From positions 108,905-172,904 of the forward strand of contig NZ_BCXE01000014.1 in assembly GCF_001894945.1 (NCBI RefSeq): DNA of 64,000 nucleotides, in the 5' to 3' direction. The DNA comes from Rhodococcus ruber NBRC 15591 (GTDB lineage Bacteria; Actinomycetota; Actinomycetes; Mycobacteriales; Mycobacteriaceae). Positions 20,091-30,151 of the stretch are shown here, piece after piece. Below the pieces are notes generated by a model. The model made no database searches. It had not been told where the DNA came from and saw only the letters and a list, made by a program, of their open reading frames with translations. The position numbers and the translations under genes are program-made. Each line of letters begins with the position of its first letter. Position 1 is the stretch's first letter.

Positions 20091-21887
20091 ATGCCCGCGA
20101 CCGGTCCCCACCGCCGAGCCCGCGCCGCCACCGCCGCGCTGCGCACGGCACCGTGGTGGACGTCCGTGCTCCTCGGACTCGTCTGTCTGCTGCTCGGCCT
20201 GCTGCTCACGACGAGACCGCTGACCTCACTGTCCGCGCTGGGCCTGCTGATCGGCCTGGCCGCGATCACCGCCGGCGCCGCCGACCTGCTCGCCGCGCAC
20301 CGCTCCCACGCCGGTGCGGCGGCCATCGCCACTGCCCTCGCCTGGATCGGGTTCGGCATCGTCGTCCTCGCCTGGCTCGGCCGGACCCTGGATCTGCTCG
20401 CCCCCGCCGTCGCGCTCGCCCTCGTCGTCGGCGGCGCCCTGCGTCTGGCCCGCGCCGCCCGCGGCGACCTCGACGAGCGACTCACCACCGCAGTCCTCGG
20501 CCTCGCCGACATCGTGTTCGGTGTCCTCGCCTGGCGCTGGCCCGACGTCACGGTCCTCGTCGTCGCCTTCCTGTTCGGCATCCGCACCGTGTTCTTCGGC
20601 CTCACCCGCATCGGCGACGGACTCGCCGCCCTCGACGACCGCACCCCCGGCCCCACCCCGACGGCGCCCCGCCGCACCCCGGCCCGGTACCGGCGACCGG
20701 CCGTGGCGGTTCTCGCGCTGCTCGTGGCCGTCGCCGCAGCCGGCGTCGCGGTCCGCCTGCGCGCCGGCTCCCCCGTCGTCGACGCGTTCTACACCGCACC
20801 GCACCGGATGCCCGATCATCCCGGCGCGCTGCTGCGCGCCGAACCGTTCACCCGCGCCGTCCCCGACGGCGCCGAGGCCTGGCGCATCCTCTACACCACC
20901 ACCCGCGACGACAACCAGCCCGCCGTGGCCAGCGCCCTGGTCGTGGTCGCGAAGAACGCCCCGCCCGGACCTCGACCGGTGATCGCCTGGGCCCACGGGA
21001 CCACCGGTTTCGCCGAACCCTGCGCGCCCACCCTCCTCGACGACCCGCTCGGCGCCGGCGCCCTGCCCGCCGAGTCCGCGCTCCTCGACCGCGGCTGGGC
21101 TCTGGTGGCCACCGACTACGTCGGCCTGGGCACCGCAGGCCCGCACCCGTACCTGATCGGGCAGGGCGAAGGACGCTCGGTGCTCGACGCTGTGCGCGCA
21201 GCCCACCAGCTCGACCACCTCGACCTCGCCGACCGCACCGTCGTGTGGGGGCACTCGCAGGGCGGGCACGCGGCCCTGTGGGCGGGGCTGCTCGCCCCCA
21301 CCTACGCCCCGGACACACCCGTCGCCGGGATCGCCGTGATGGCCCCCGCCAGCGACACCGTCGCGCTGACCACCGGACTCGACACCGTTCCCGGCGGCAG
21401 CGTGTTCGCCTCGTACGTCCTCGCCGCCTACACCGCGGTCTACGACGACGTCGACGGCGACACCTACGTCGGGCCCGCCGCCCGCACCCTCGTGCGCGAG
21501 ATGGCGACGAGGTGCCTGTCCGAACCCGCCGTCTACGTCTCGGTCCTGTCGGCACTCTCGCTCAGTCGCGACCGATCCGTGCTGCGCACCGACCCCACTA
21601 CCGGACCCCTCGGCCGCCGCCTCGCGGAGAACGTCCCCACCGGCACGATGGCCGTGCCCGTCCTGCTCGCGCAGGGCGCCACCGATTCCCTCGTCACCGC
21701 CGCCGTGCAGGACGGCTACGTGCGCGACCGCTGCGCCGAGAACTGGGCCCTGGACTACCGCACCTATCCCGGCCGGGACCACCTCGGGCTCGTCGCCGAG
21801 GACTCCCCGCTCGTACCCGACCTGCTCACCTGGACCGAACAGCGTCTCGCCGGCACCGCCGCCCCCGGCACCTGCCCCGGGCGCTGA
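20091..21887 (+). CDS. HdeD/DUF308 membrane domain fused to secretory-lipase-type alpha/beta hydrolase
   Basis: A 598-residue fusion. Residues about 20-185 form six membrane helices of the HdeD/DUF308 type (SVLLGLVCLLLGLLLTTRP, VLGLADIVFGVLAWRWPDV). A further membrane helix (about 202-222) then leads to an alpha/beta hydrolase (about 230-598) of the secretory lipase type: AWAHGTTGFAEPCAP oxyanion region, nucleophile VVWGHSQGGHAAL (Ser about 387), VLLAQGATDSLV (acidic residue) and GRDHLGLV (His). The hydrolase should face outward after the odd number of helices. ATG has GGGGAGG upstream. The substrate is probably an ester or acylglycerol; this is inference. Confidence 0.82.
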   Translation: MPATGPHRRARAATAALRTAPWWTSVLLGLVCLLLGLLLTTRPLTSLSALGLLIGLAAITAGAADLLAAHRSHAGAAAIATALAWIGFGIVVLAWLGRTLDLLAPAVALALVVGGALRLARAARGDLDERLTTAVLGLADIVFGVLAWRWPDVTVLVVAFLFGIRTVFFGLTRIGDGLAALDDRTPGPTPTAPRRTPARYRRPAVAVLALLVAVAAAGVAVRLRAGSPVVDAFYTAPHRMPDHPGALLRAEPFTRAVPDGAEAWRILYTTTRDDNQPAVASALVVVAKNAPPGPRPVIAWAHGTTGFAEPCAPTLLDDPLGAGALPAESALLDRGWALVATDYVGLGTAGPHPYLIGQGEGRSVLDAVRAAHQLDHLDLADRTVVWGHSQGGHAALWAGLLAPTYAPDTPVAGIAVMAPASDTVALTTGLDTVPGGSVFASYVLAAYTAVYDDVDGDTYVGPAARTLVREMATRCLSEPAVYVSVLSALSLSRDRSVLRTDPTTGPLGRRLAENVPTGTMAVPVLLAQGATDSLVTAAVQDGYVRDRCAENWALDYRTYPGRDHLGLVAEDSPLVPDLLTWTEQRLAGTAAPGTCPGR

Positions 21888-21909
21888 CGCGCCGGGCGCT
21901 CGGCCGCGG

Positions 21910-22773
21910 CTACTCGACGCCGCGCATCGCGCGGCACGACCGGATGTCCGTGGCCAGGATCGCCCGCGCCCCGATCCCGGCGAGCCGATCCATCACCGCG
22001 TTGTGACCCTTGCGCGGCACCATCGCCCGCACCGCCACCGACGAATCGTCGGCCAGCGGGGAGATCGTCGGTGACTCCAGCCCCGGCGTGATCTGCACGG
22101 CCTCGTCGAGCACCGGCTTGGGGCAGTCGTAGTCGAGCATCACGTACTGCTGCGCGAACACCACGCCCTCGATGCGGGCGACGAGCTGATTGCGCGCCGA
22201 ATCCCCGCGGCTCGCGCCCTCCTGTTCGATCAGCACACCCTCCGAGTCGCACAGCGACTCCCCGAACGCCACCAGATCGTGCTGGCGCAGCGTCCGGCCC
22301 GAGCCGACGACATCGGCAATCGCGTCGGCGACGCCGAGCTGAATGGAGATCTCCACCGCACCGTCGAGACGGATCACCGTCGCCTCGATCCCCCGCGCCG
22401 CCAGGTCCCGCCGCACCAGATTCGGATACGAGGTGGCGATCCGCAGACCGGCCAGATCCTCGACCTTCCAGTCCCGGCCCCTGGGCGCGGCGTACCGGAA
22501 CGTGGAGTACCCGAAACCCAGCGCGAGACGCTCGGTGACCGGCGCCGCCGAATCCAACGCCAGATCGCGGCCGGTGATCCCCAGATCGAGCTCGCCGGAC
22601 CCGACGTAGATGGCGATGTCCTTCGGGCGCAGGAAGAAGAACTCGACGTCGTTGACCGGGTCGATGACGGTCAGATCGCGCGAGTCGGTGCGGCGCCGGT
22701 ATCCGGCCTCACGCAGGATCTCGGCGGCGGACTCGGACAGCGAGCCCTTGTTCGGAACTGCGACGCGCAGCAT
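21910..22773 (-). CDS. hisG: ATP phosphoribosyltransferase HisG (long form)
   Basis: A 287-residue enzyme for the first step of histidine synthesis, joining ATP and PRPP. Recognisable are the N-terminal [33 protein letters not shown], the PRPP loop [19 protein letters not shown] and the C-terminal regulatory ACT-like domain ([19 protein letters not shown]), as expected of the long, His-feedback-inhibited form. ATG at 22773 has AAAGGA six bases upstream. hisE lies 105 bases upstream on the same strand, the M. tuberculosis order (Rv2121c/Rv2122c). Confidence 0.96.
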   Translation of the reverse strand: MLRVAVPNKGSLSESAAEILREAGYRRRTDSRDLTVIDPVNDVEFFFLRPKDIAIYVGSGELDLGITGRDLALDSAAPVTERLALGFGYSTFRYAAPRGRDWKVEDLAGLRIATSYPNLVRRDLAARGIEATVIRLDGAVEISIQLGVADAIADVVGSGRTLRQHDLVAFGESLCDSEGVLIEQEGASRGDSARNQLVARIEGVVFAQQYVMLDYDCPKPVLDEAVQITPGLESPTISPLADDSSVAVRAMVPRKGHNAVMDRLAGIGARAILATDIRSCRAMRGVE

Positions 22774-22878
22774 GGACGGTCCTTTCGGCAACGGTGCGAA
22801 CAGCAAGGGGCGGGAAAACGTGCGGGAGGTCTCGCGGGCACGACGGCCGGCCACGGGCCACGGCCCGGCGGCGCGCCG

Positions 22879-23142
22879 TCACAGGTGCTTGTAGACGTCC
22901 TCGAGCTTCAGTCCCCGGCCGACCATCAGCACCTGCACCCAGTACAGCAACTGCGAAATCTCCTCCGCCAGCTGTTCGTCGCTCTGGTACTCGGCGGCGA
23001 TCCACACCTCGCCGGCCTCCTCGATCACCTTCTTGCCCTGGGCATGGACCCCGGCGTCGAGGGCGGCGACGGTGCCGGACCCCTCGGGACGGGTGACGGC
23101 ACGCTCGGACAGCTCGGCGAACAGGGAATCGAAGGTCTTCAC
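22879..23142 (-). CDS. hisE: Phosphoribosyl-ATP pyrophosphatase HisE
   Basis: An 87-residue all-helical MazG-like enzyme, second step of histidine synthesis. Typical features: [39 protein letters not shown] (the EExxE metal site) and [15 protein letters not shown] with its terminal DVYKHL. GTG start at 23142 gives VKTFDSLF; no strong ribosome site is seen. It probably shares a transcript with hisG. Confidence 0.95.
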   Translation of the reverse strand: MKTFDSLFAELSERAVTRPEGSGTVAALDAGVHAQGKKVIEEAGEVWIAAEYQSDEQLAEEISQLLYWVQVLMVGRGLKLEDVYKHL

Positions 23143-23202
23143 GGGGGTTCATTGTTTCATGACCGCGGCACGCTCCCGCACCCAGTGTCCCCCGCCGGAC
23201 CG

Positions 23203-24090
23203 TCAGAACCCGAGGGTGAGGCCGCTGTCGAACCGGCGCCGCCGCCCGGTGCGCGGATCGTCGAACTCGACGGTCCGCGCCAGCAGGCGCAACGGATCGG
23301 AGAAGTCGTCCGGCGCGCGGCGCCGCAGCCGCGGATAGAAGTTGTCCCCCACGATCGGCGCGCCCAGCGAGTTCAGGTGCAGCCGCAGCTGGTGGGTGCG
23401 CCCGGTCCGGGGATGGAGCCGGTACCGGGCCAGCGCGCCGCGCCGCTCCACCAACTCGATCCACGTCTCGGAGTTGGCCTCGCCGGGCTCCTCCACCGCC
23501 GTGAGCTCACCGTGCCGCTTCCGGATGCGGCCGCGCACCGTGCGGGGGAACTCGAGTCCGGGCCGGTAGGGGGCGATCGCCTCGTACACCTTGCGCACCC
23601 GCTGCCGTTCGAACAGCTGCTGGTACGGCCCCCGCAACGCCGGGTCGACGGTGCACAGCAGCACGCCCGCCGTCATCCGGTCCAGACGGTGCACCGGCAC
23701 CAGCTCCGGCAGACCGAGTTCGCGGCGCAGCCGTACCACCACCGTCTCCCGGATGTGCGCGCCCCGCGGGATCGTCGCCAGGAAGTGCGGCTTGTCCACG
23801 ACGACCAGCCCCTCGTCGCGGTGCAGGACGGTCACCGGGAACGGCACCGGCACCTCCGGCGGCGGCTCGCGGTAGAAGTACACGAACCGGCCCGGCTGGT
23901 AGCCGGTGTCCTCGGTCACCGGCCGGCCGTGCTCGTCGACGAGTTCCCCGGCCGCGACGTGGCGCTGCCAGTCCTCACCGGGTTCGGCGCGGTGCAGGAA
24001 CCCCAGGATCGTGCGGGCCGGATCGGTCACCGGCAGCCGCAGCCGATCGGGGCCGAGACCGTCGCGCACCGGCAGCGGCGGCGCGGCCAC
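23203..24090 (-). CDS. RluA-family pseudouridine synthase
   Basis: A 295-residue pseudouridine synthase of the RluA/RsuA class. The catalytic Asp lies in PVHRLDRMTAGVLL (about residue 137), preceded by GLVVVDKPHFLATIPRG and followed by KVYEAIAPY and RTGRTHQLRLHLNSLGAPIVGD. An N-terminal extension (about 90 residues, VTDPARTILGFLHRA) is typical of actinobacterial members. The exact uridine target (rRNA or tRNA) cannot be read from sequence. GTG at 24090 lies three bases after the trhO stop; a TTG at 24096 would overlap it. The neighbour is another RNA-modifying enzyme. Confidence 0.85.
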   Translation of the reverse strand: MAAPPLPVRDGLGPDRLRLPVTDPARTILGFLHRAEPGEDWQRHVAAGELVDEHGRPVTEDTGYQPGRFVYFYREPPPEVPVPFPVTVLHRDEGLVVVDKPHFLATIPRGAHIRETVVVRLRRELGLPELVPVHRLDRMTAGVLLCTVDPALRGPYQQLFERQRVRKVYEAIAPYRPGLEFPRTVRGRIRKRHGELTAVEEPGEANSETWIELVERRGALARYRLHPRTGRTHQLRLHLNSLGAPIVGDNFYPRLRRRAPDDFSDPLRLLARTVEFDDPRTGRRRRFDSGLTLGF

Positions 24091-24092
24091 GG

Positions 24093-24953
24093 TCAAGGCC
24101 CGGCCGGGTCCGGCACGCACGCCTCGCACACCAGGCTCAGCTCCCGGCCGTTGATGTCCGGGTGGTTGCGGTAGCGCGAGGTCGGGGCCCCGCACACCGC
24201 GCACCGCCCCAGCACCGCCGCCGCGTCCGAGAACTCGACGTTCATCCGGCCGTCGAAGACGTACAGCGAACCCTCCCACAGCCCGTCGTCGCCGAACGTC
24301 TCGCCGTAGCGGACGATGCCGCCGTCGAGCTGATACACCTGCTCGAACCCGCGGTTGCGCATCAACGCGGACAGCACCTCGCAGCGCACCCCGCCCGTGC
24401 AGTAGGTCACCACCGGCCGCGACTTGAGATGGTCGTAGCGGCCGCTGTCGAGCACCGACACGAACTCGCGCGTGGTCGCCACGTCCGGCACCACCGCCCC
24501 ACGGAACCGGCCGATCTGCGCCTCGAACGCGTTGCGTCCGTCGAAGAACACCACCTCGTCGCCGCGCTCGCCGATCAACTCGTGCAGCCCGTGCGGCGAC
24601 AGCGGCACACCACCGCCGACCACCCCGTGCTCGTCGACCTTCACCTCGTGCGGCGCCCCGAACGTCACGATCTCCGGCCGCACCCGCACCGACAGGCGCG
24701 GAAAGTCCCGCCCGGTCCCGTCCGACCATTTGATGTCGGCGTCGGCGAACGGCGCGTACGCGCGGGTGCCGCGCACGTACCGCTTCACGGCGGCGATGTC
24801 GCCGCCGACGGTGGCGTTGATGCCGTGCTCGGAGATGAGGATGCGGCCGGTGAGCCCGTTCGACGCCGCCAGGGTGTGCTGCCACAACCGGATCGCCTCC
24901 GGATCGGCCAGCGGGGTGAACCGGTAGAACAACACGATCTTCGGGATCGCCAC
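24093..24953 (-). CDS. trhO: tRNA U34 hydroxylase TrhO (rhodanese family)
   Basis: A 286-residue rhodanese-type protein of the YceA/TrhO group, which hydroxylates uridine 34 of tRNA as a step to cmo5U-type or related modifications. N-terminal domain: [19 protein letters not shown] and [12 protein letters not shown]. Rhodanese domain with active-site Cys in [15 protein letters not shown] (about residue 190). C-terminal zinc-like cysteines: RCAVCGAP and CEACV. It starts at 24953 just one base after the HAD hydrolase stop, so the pair is probably co-transcribed. Confidence 0.88.
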   Translation of the reverse strand: MAIPKIVLFYRFTPLADPEAIRLWQHTLAASNGLTGRILISEHGINATVGGDIAAVKRYVRGTRAYAPFADADIKWSDGTGRDFPRLSVRVRPEIVTFGAPHEVKVDEHGVVGGGVPLSPHGLHELIGERGDEVVFFDGRNAFEAQIGRFRGAVVPDVATTREFVSVLDSGRYDHLKSRPVVTYCTGGVRCEVLSALMRNRGFEQVYQLDGGIVRYGETFGDDGLWEGSLYVFDGRMNVEFSDAAAVLGRCAVCGAPTSRYRNHPDINGRELSLVCEACVPDPAGP

Positions 24954-24954
24954 C

Positions 24955-25644
24955 TCAGTACGCTCCGGGCAGGTGCAGCGCGTGCAGGTCCGCGACGGTC
25001 AGCCCGTCCAGACTCTCCCGGAACACCCGTCGCGGCGAGCCGGGCACCTCCGTCAACGACGGCACCACCAGCACCGTGCAGCCCGCGGCCTCCGCGGCCG
25101 CCGCCCCGGTGGGCGAGTCCTCCACCGCCAGACAGTGCACCGGATCGAGACCGAGCAGCTGTGCCGCCCGCAGGTACGGCGCCGGGTCCGGCTTGCCGGC
25201 CGGCACCTCGTCGCCGCACACCGAATGGTCGAAGTGCTCGCGCCCCAACGTGTCCAGGGCGAACTCGCACAACGCCCGGTCGGTGTTGGTCACCAGCGCG
25301 GACCCGAGCCCGGCGGCGCGCACCGCCCCCAGCGTCCGGCGCGCCCCGGGCCGCCACGGCAGGCCCTGCGCGAACAGCTCCCCCATGCGCCCGTACAGCC
25401 ACGCCTTCGCGGCGGCCAGGGCGTCGGGGTCCGGGACGAGATCGAGCGACTCGAACACCGTCCGCAACGCGAACGCGCTCGACGCCCCGATCGTCGCCCG
25501 CCGTGTCTCGTCCGTCATGGGCCCGCCCAGGCGCAGCGACAACTCCCGCATCCCGATGTCCCACAACGTTTCCGACTCGAGCAGCGTGCCGTCCATGTCC
25601 CACAGGACCGCTCGCAGCGTCGACGTGGCCACCGCGCTAGACAT
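24955..25644 (-). CDS. HAD-superfamily hydrolase
   Basis: A 229-residue phosphatase-like HAD protein: nucleophile motif [12 protein letters not shown] (Asp about residue 16), motif [11 protein letters not shown], motif [12 protein letters not shown] and motif [16 protein letters not shown]. The helical cap lies between motifs I and II. It resembles phosphoglycolate/beta-phosphoglucomutase-type enzymes; the substrate is unknown. Its start overlaps the metH 3' end by eight bases, so it is translated from the metH message. Confidence 0.87.
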   Translation of the reverse strand: MSSAVATSTLRAVLWDMDGTLLESETLWDIGMRELSLRLGGPMTDETRRATIGASSAFALRTVFESLDLVPDPDALAAAKAWLYGRMGELFAQGLPWRPGARRTLGAVRAAGLGSALVTNTDRALCEFALDTLGREHFDHSVCGDEVPAGKPDPAPYLRAAQLLGLDPVHCLAVEDSPTGAAAAEAAGCTVLVVPSLTEVPGSPRRVFRESLDGLTVADLHALHLPGAY

Positions 25645-28600
25645 TGAAGTACTTCGCCTCCGGGTGATGCAGGACGAACGCGTCGGTGGACTGTTCCGGA
25701 TGCAGCTGCAGCTCCTCCGACAGCTCCACCCCGATCCGGTCCGGCTCGAGCAACTCGACCAGCTTGATGCGGTCCTCGAGGTTCGGGCACGCCCCGTACC
25801 CGAACGCGAACCGCGCCCCGCGGTAGCCCAGCTTGAAGAACTCGGCCACGTCCGCCGGATCCTCCTCGGCCAGGTTGTGACCGCCGGCGAGCACCAGCTC
25901 CTCCCGGACCCGCCGGTGCCAGTACTCGGCCAGCGCCTCGGTCAGCTGCACGCCGATGCCGTGCACCTCCAGGTAGTCCCGGTAGGAGTTCGCCGCGAAC
26001 AACTCGTTCGCGAAGTCCGCGATCGGCTGCCCCATCGTCACCAGCTGGAACGGCAGCACGTCCACCTGCCCCTTCGCCCGCGCGTCCGCCCGCGACCGCA
26101 CGAAGTCGGCGATGCACAGGAACCGGCCGCGCTGCTGCCGCGGATAGGTGAACCGGTACCGCTCGGCGGCGTCCGGATGCGGCTCGGCCAGCACCACCAC
26201 GTCGTCGCCTTCCGACACCGCCGGGAAGTACCCGTACACCACGGCGGCGTGCGCCAGGATCCCCTCGGTGGACAACCGGTCGAGCCAGTACCGCAGCCGC
26301 GGCCGGCCCTCGCTCTCCACCAGCTCCTCGTACGTCGGCCCGTCCCCGGTGCGCTGCCCGCGCAGCCCCCACTGTCCCAGGAACAGCGCCCGCTCGTCGA
26401 TCAGGCCCGCGTAGTCGGCCAGCGCCACCCCCTTGACCAACCGGGTGCCCCAGAACGGCGGGGTGGGCACCTCGAGGTCGGCGGCCACATCGGAGCGTTC
26501 CGGCACCTCCACCGGCGTCTCGGCGGCCTTGCGCTTCTCCGCGATCCGCTTGGACCGCTCGTGCCGCGCCTTGCGCTCGGCGGCCTTCTCCTTCGCCGCG
26601 ACCGCCTCCGGGCTGTCCGGCGCCGGGCCCTCGCCGCGCTTGACGGCCATGACCCGGTCCATCAGATGCAGCCCCTCGAACGCATCGCGCGCGTAGGACA
26701 CCTCACCGTCGTAGATCTCGGCCAGGTCGTTCTCGACGTACGAGCGGGTCAGCGCGGCACCGCCGAGCAGCACCGGGAACCGCTGCGCCACCCCGCGGTG
26801 ATTGAGCTCCTCGAGGTTCTCCTTCATCACCACGGTCGACTTCACCAACAGCCCGGACATGCCGATCACGTCGGCGTTCTTGTCCACGGCCGCGTCCAGG
26901 ATCGTCGCGATCGGCTGTTTGATGCCGAGGTTGACCACCTCGTAGCCGTTGTTGCTCAAGATGATGTCGACGAGGTTCTTGCCGATGTCGTGCACGTCGC
27001 CCTTGACGGTGGCCAGCACGATCCGGCCCTTGCCCTCGTCGCCGGTGGACTCCATGTGCGGCTCGAGGTACGCCACCGCCGCCTTCATCACCTCGGCGGA
27101 CTGCAGCACGAACGGCAGCTGCATCTGCCCCGAGCCGAACAGCTCCCCGACCGTCTTCATCCCCGACAGCAGCGTGTCATTGATGATCGCCAGCGGCGGC
27201 GTCGTCTGCATCGCCTCGTCCAGATCCGCCTCGAGCCCGTTGCGCTCGCCGTCGACGATCCGCCGCTCGAGCCGCTCGAACAGCGGCAGCGCAGCGAGCT
27301 CCTGCGCGCGGGACTCGCGCGACGACGCCGCCGACACCCCTTCGAACAGCGCCATCAGCTTCTGCAGCGGGTCGTATCCCTCGCGCCGCCGGTCGTACAC
27401 CAGGTCCAGCGCCGTCTCGCGCTGCTCGTCCGGGATCCGCGCCATCGGCAGGATCTTCGACGCGTGCACGATCGCCGTGTCCAGCCCCGCCTGCACACAC
27501 TCGTGCAGGAACACCGAGTTCAGCACCTGCCGCGCCGCCGGGTTCAGTCCGAACGACACGTTCGAGATGCCCAGGGTGAAGTGCACCCGCGGATGCCGGC
27601 GCTTGATCTCGCGGATCGCCTCGATCGTCTCGATGGCGTCCCGGCGGACCTCCTCCTGCCCGGTGGAGATCGGGAACGTCAGGGCGTCGACGACGATGTC
27701 CTCCTCGCCGAGGCCCCAGTTGCCGGTCAGATCCGCGATCAGCCGCTCGGCGATGCGCACCTTGTGCTCGGCGGTACGCGCCTGACCCTCCTCGTCGATC
27801 GTCAACGCGACCACCGCGGCACCGTGCTCGACCACGTGCTGCATGATCCGTTCGAACCGCGAACCCGGGCCGTCGCCGTCCTCGTAGTTCACCGAGTTCA
27901 CCGCGCACCGGCCCCCGAGATGCTCGAGACCGGCCCGGATCACGTCCGGCTCCGTCGAATCGATCATGATCGGCAACGTCGACGCCGTCGCCAGCCGGCT
28001 CGCCAGATCCGCCATGTCGGCGGCGCCGTCGCGGCCCACGTAGTCCACGTTCAGATCCAGCAGGTGCGCGCCGTCGCGGATCTGATCCTTCGCGATGTCC
28101 AGGCACTTCTGATGATCCCCGGCGAGCATCGCCTCCCGGAACGCCTTCGACCCGTTCGAATTGGTGCGCTCGCCGATCATCAGGATCGACGAGTCCTGCT
28201 CGAACGGTACCGCCGAGTACAACGACGACACGCCCGGCTCCGGCCGGGGAGCGCGTTCGGCGCGCTCGGTCTCGCGCACCGCCTCGGCGACCTGCCGGAT
28301 GTGCTCGGGGGTGGTGCCGCAGCAGCCGCCGACCAGCGCCAGCCCGAACTCGGCGACGAACCCGCTGAGCGCCTGCGCCAGTTCCTCCGGGGTCAACGGG
28401 TACTCGGCGCCGTTGGCCCCGAGCACCGGCAGGCCCGCGTTCGGCATCACCGACACCGGCAGCCGGGCATGCTTGGACAGATGCCGCAGGTGCTCGCTCA
28501 TCTCCTCCGGGCCGGTGGCACAGTTCAGCCCAATCAGGTCGATGCCCAGCGGCTCGAGCGCCGTCAGGGCCGCCCCGATCTCGCTGCCGAGCAGCATCGT

Positions 28601-29206
28601 GCCGGTCGTCTCCACCGTCACGTGGGTGACGATCGGAATGCGCCGACCGGACCGCTCCATCGCGCGGCGGCTACCGACGATCGCGGCCTTCGCCTGCAGC
28701 AGGTCCTGGCAGGTCTCGACGAGGATGGCGTCGGCGCCGCCGTCGAGCATGCCCAGCGCGGACTCGGTGTAGGCGTCACGCAACACGGCGAACGGGGCAT
28801 GACCGAGGGTGGGCAGCTTCGTGCCCGGACCCATCGAGCCCAGCACGAACCGTCCCATGCCGTCCGGGCCGGGACCCATCTCGTCGGCCACCTCCCGGGC
28901 CAGGCGGGCGCCGCGTTCGGACAGGTCCCGGATGCGATCGGCGATGTCGTAGTCGGCGAGGTTGGGCAGGTTGCAACCGAAGGTGTTGGTGGAAACGGCA
29001 TCCGCTCCCGCCTCGAAGTACGCCCGGTGGATTCCCCGGATGACGTCGGGCCGGGAGTCGTTGAGAATCTCGTTGCACCCCTCGAGGCCGCGGAAGTCGT
29101 CCAGACTCAGATCCGCGGCCTGCAACATCGTGCCCATCGCCCCGTCTCCCACGACAACGCGCTGCGAGAGCGCATCGAGCAAGGCAGAGTGCAATGGGGT
29201 GGACAT
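25637..29206 (-). CDS. metH: Cobalamin-dependent methionine synthase MetH
   Basis: A 1189-residue four-module enzyme that moves a methyl group from methyltetrahydrofolate to homocysteine through B12. Order: homocysteine-binding barrel (about 1-310; Zn ligands in GLNCATG and GGCCGTTP), pterin barrel (about 340-620; MIGERTNSNGSKAF, DLNVDYVGRDG), B12-binding cap and domain (about 650-880; KGDVHDIGKNLV with the cobalt-ligand His) and AdoMet reactivation domain (about 900-1189; RFLCIADFV, GYGACPNLEDR, LHPEQSTDAFVLHHPEAKY split here at ST). The ATG at 29206 gives MSTPLHSALL. Charged Lys/Ala linker at about 880. It matches Rv2124c, divergent from the PAC2 gene by 51 bases; no B12 riboswitch fits there. 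Confidence 0.97.
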   Translation of the reverse strand: MSTPLHSALLDALSQRVVVGDGAMGTMLQAADLSLDDFRGLEGCNEILNDSRPDVIRGIHRAYFEAGADAVSTNTFGCNLPNLADYDIADRIRDLSERGARLAREVADEMGPGPDGMGRFVLGSMGPGTKLPTLGHAPFAVLRDAYTESALGMLDGGADAILVETCQDLLQAKAAIVGSRRAMERSGRRIPIVTHVTVETTGTMLLGSEIGAALTALEPLGIDLIGLNCATGPEEMSEHLRHLSKHARLPVSVMPNAGLPVLGANGAEYPLTPEELAQALSGFVAEFGLALVGGCCGTTPEHIRQVAEAVRETERAERAPRPEPGVSSLYSAVPFEQDSSILMIGERTNSNGSKAFREAMLAGDHQKCLDIAKDQIRDGAHLLDLNVDYVGRDGAADMADLASRLATASTLPIMIDSTEPDVIRAGLEHLGGRCAVNSVNYEDGDGPGSRFERIMQHVVEHGAAVVALTIDEEGQARTAEHKVRIAERLIADLTGNWGLGEEDIVVDALTFPISTGQEEVRRDAIETIEAIREIKRRHPRVHFTLGISNVSFGLNPAARQVLNSVFLHECVQAGLDTAIVHASKILPMARIPDEQRETALDLVYDRRREGYDPLQKLMALFEGVSAASSRESRAQELAALPLFERLERRIVDGERNGLEADLDEAMQTTPPLAIINDTLLSGMKTVGELFGSGQMQLPFVLQSAEVMKAAVAYLEPHMESTGDEGKGRIVLATVKGDVHDIGKNLVDIILSNNGYEVVNLGIKQPIATILDAAVDKNADVIGMSGLLVKSTVVMKENLEELNHRGVAQRFPVLLGGAALTRSYVENDLAEIYDGEVSYARDAFEGLHLMDRVMAVKRGEGPAPDSPEAVAAKEKAAERKARHERSKRIAEKRKAAETPVEVPERSDVAADLEVPTPPFWGTRLVKGVALADYAGLIDERALFLGQWGLRGQRTGDGPTYEELVESEGRPRLRYWLDRLSTEGILAHAAVVYGYFPAVSEGDDVVVLAEPHPDAAERYRFTYPRQQRGRFLCIADFVRSRADARAKGQVDVLPFQLVTMGQPIADFANELFAANSYRDYLEVHGIGVQLTEALAEYWHRRVREELVLAGGHNLAEEDPADVAEFFKLGYRGARFAFGYGACPNLEDRIKLVELLEPDRIGVELSEELQLHPEQSTDAFVLHHPEAKYFNV

Positions 29207-29257
29207 GCGTTCCAGACTAGTGGGCGGCCCGTCCGGCTCTCGCCGTAGGCTGGACAG

Positions 29258-30151
29258 GTGAGTGCAAGCGAGTTCGCCGAGACCCCGGAACCGGACGTGC
29301 CGACCCTGCGTGACCCGGTGCTGGTCGCCGCATTCGAAGGGTGGAACGACGCCGGTGACGCGGCCAGCGGCGCCGTCGAACACCTCGAGCTCATCTGGGA
29401 CGCCGAACCGTTCGCCGAACTGGACTCCGAGGACTACTACGACTACCAGGTCAACCGCCCCATGGTGCGTCTCGTCGACGGCGTCACCCGCGAGATCGAA
29501 TGGCCCGCCACCCGCCTGTCGGTGTGCTCGCCGCCCGGCAGCACACGCGACGTCGTGCTGCTGCGCGGCATCGAACCCAACATGCGCTGGCGCAGCTTCT
29601 GCGACGCCATCATCGAACTCGCCGACGAGATCGGCGTGCACACCGTCGTCATCCTCGGTGCCCTGCTCGCCGACACCCCCCACACCCGGCCCGTCCCCGT
29701 GACCGGCACCGCCTACAGCACCGACGCCGCCAAACGCTTCAACCTGGAAGGCTCGCGGTACGAAGGGCCCACCGGCATCGCCGGGGTCCTGCAGGATGCG
29801 TGCGTCCGCGCCGGCGTGCCCGCCGTGTCGTTCTGGGCCGCCGTCCCCCACTACGTCTCGCAACCCCCGAACCCCAAGGCCACCGTCGCGCTGCTGCGCC
29901 GCGTCGAAGACGTCCTCGACCTCGAGGTCCCGCTCGGCGAACTGCCGGTCCTCGCCGAGGAATGGGAACAGACCGTCACCGCGATGACCGAGGACGACGA
30001 GGAGATCGCCGAATACGTCCGCGCCCTCGAGGAACGCGGCGACGCCGAATCGGACATCTCCGAGGTCATCGCCAAGATCGACGGCGACGCCCTCGCCGCC
30101 GAGTTCGAACGCTACCTGCGGCGACGAGGCCCGGGCGGCTTCACCCAGTGA
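29258..30151 (+). CDS. PAC2-family protein
   Basis: A 297-residue PAC2 protein, a family related to archaeal and eukaryotic proteasome assembly chaperones but of unsettled function in actinobacteria. Seen are VLVAAFEGWNDAGDAASGAVEHL near the N-terminus, TVVILGALLADTPHTRPVPVTGTA and YEGPTGIAGVLQDACVRAGVPAVSFWAAVPHYV (parts). It is the Rv2125 counterpart. Its occurrence in a genome that has a proteasome is suggestive, but it lies 15 kb away from the proteasome genes. GTG start; its stop overlaps the MFS gene start by four bases. Confidence 0.88.
   Translation: MSASEFAETPEPDVPTLRDPVLVAAFEGWNDAGDAASGAVEHLELIWDAEPFAELDSEDYYDYQVNRPMVRLVDGVTREIEWPATRLSVCSPPGSTRDVVLLRGIEPNMRWRSFCDAIIELADEIGVHTVVILGALLADTPHTRPVPVTGTAYSTDAAKRFNLEGSRYEGPTGIAGVLQDACVRAGVPAVSFWAAVPHYVSQPPNPKATVALLRRVEDVLDLEVPLGELPVLAEEWEQTVTAMTEDDEEIAEYVRALEERGDAESDISEVIAKIDGDALAAEFERYLRRRGPGGFTQ

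Noticed and set aside
29207..29257. Cobalamin riboswitch upstream of metH
   Set aside because: The divergent gap is only 51 bases, too short for a B12 riboswitch, and metH is B12-using rather than B12-repressed in this group.
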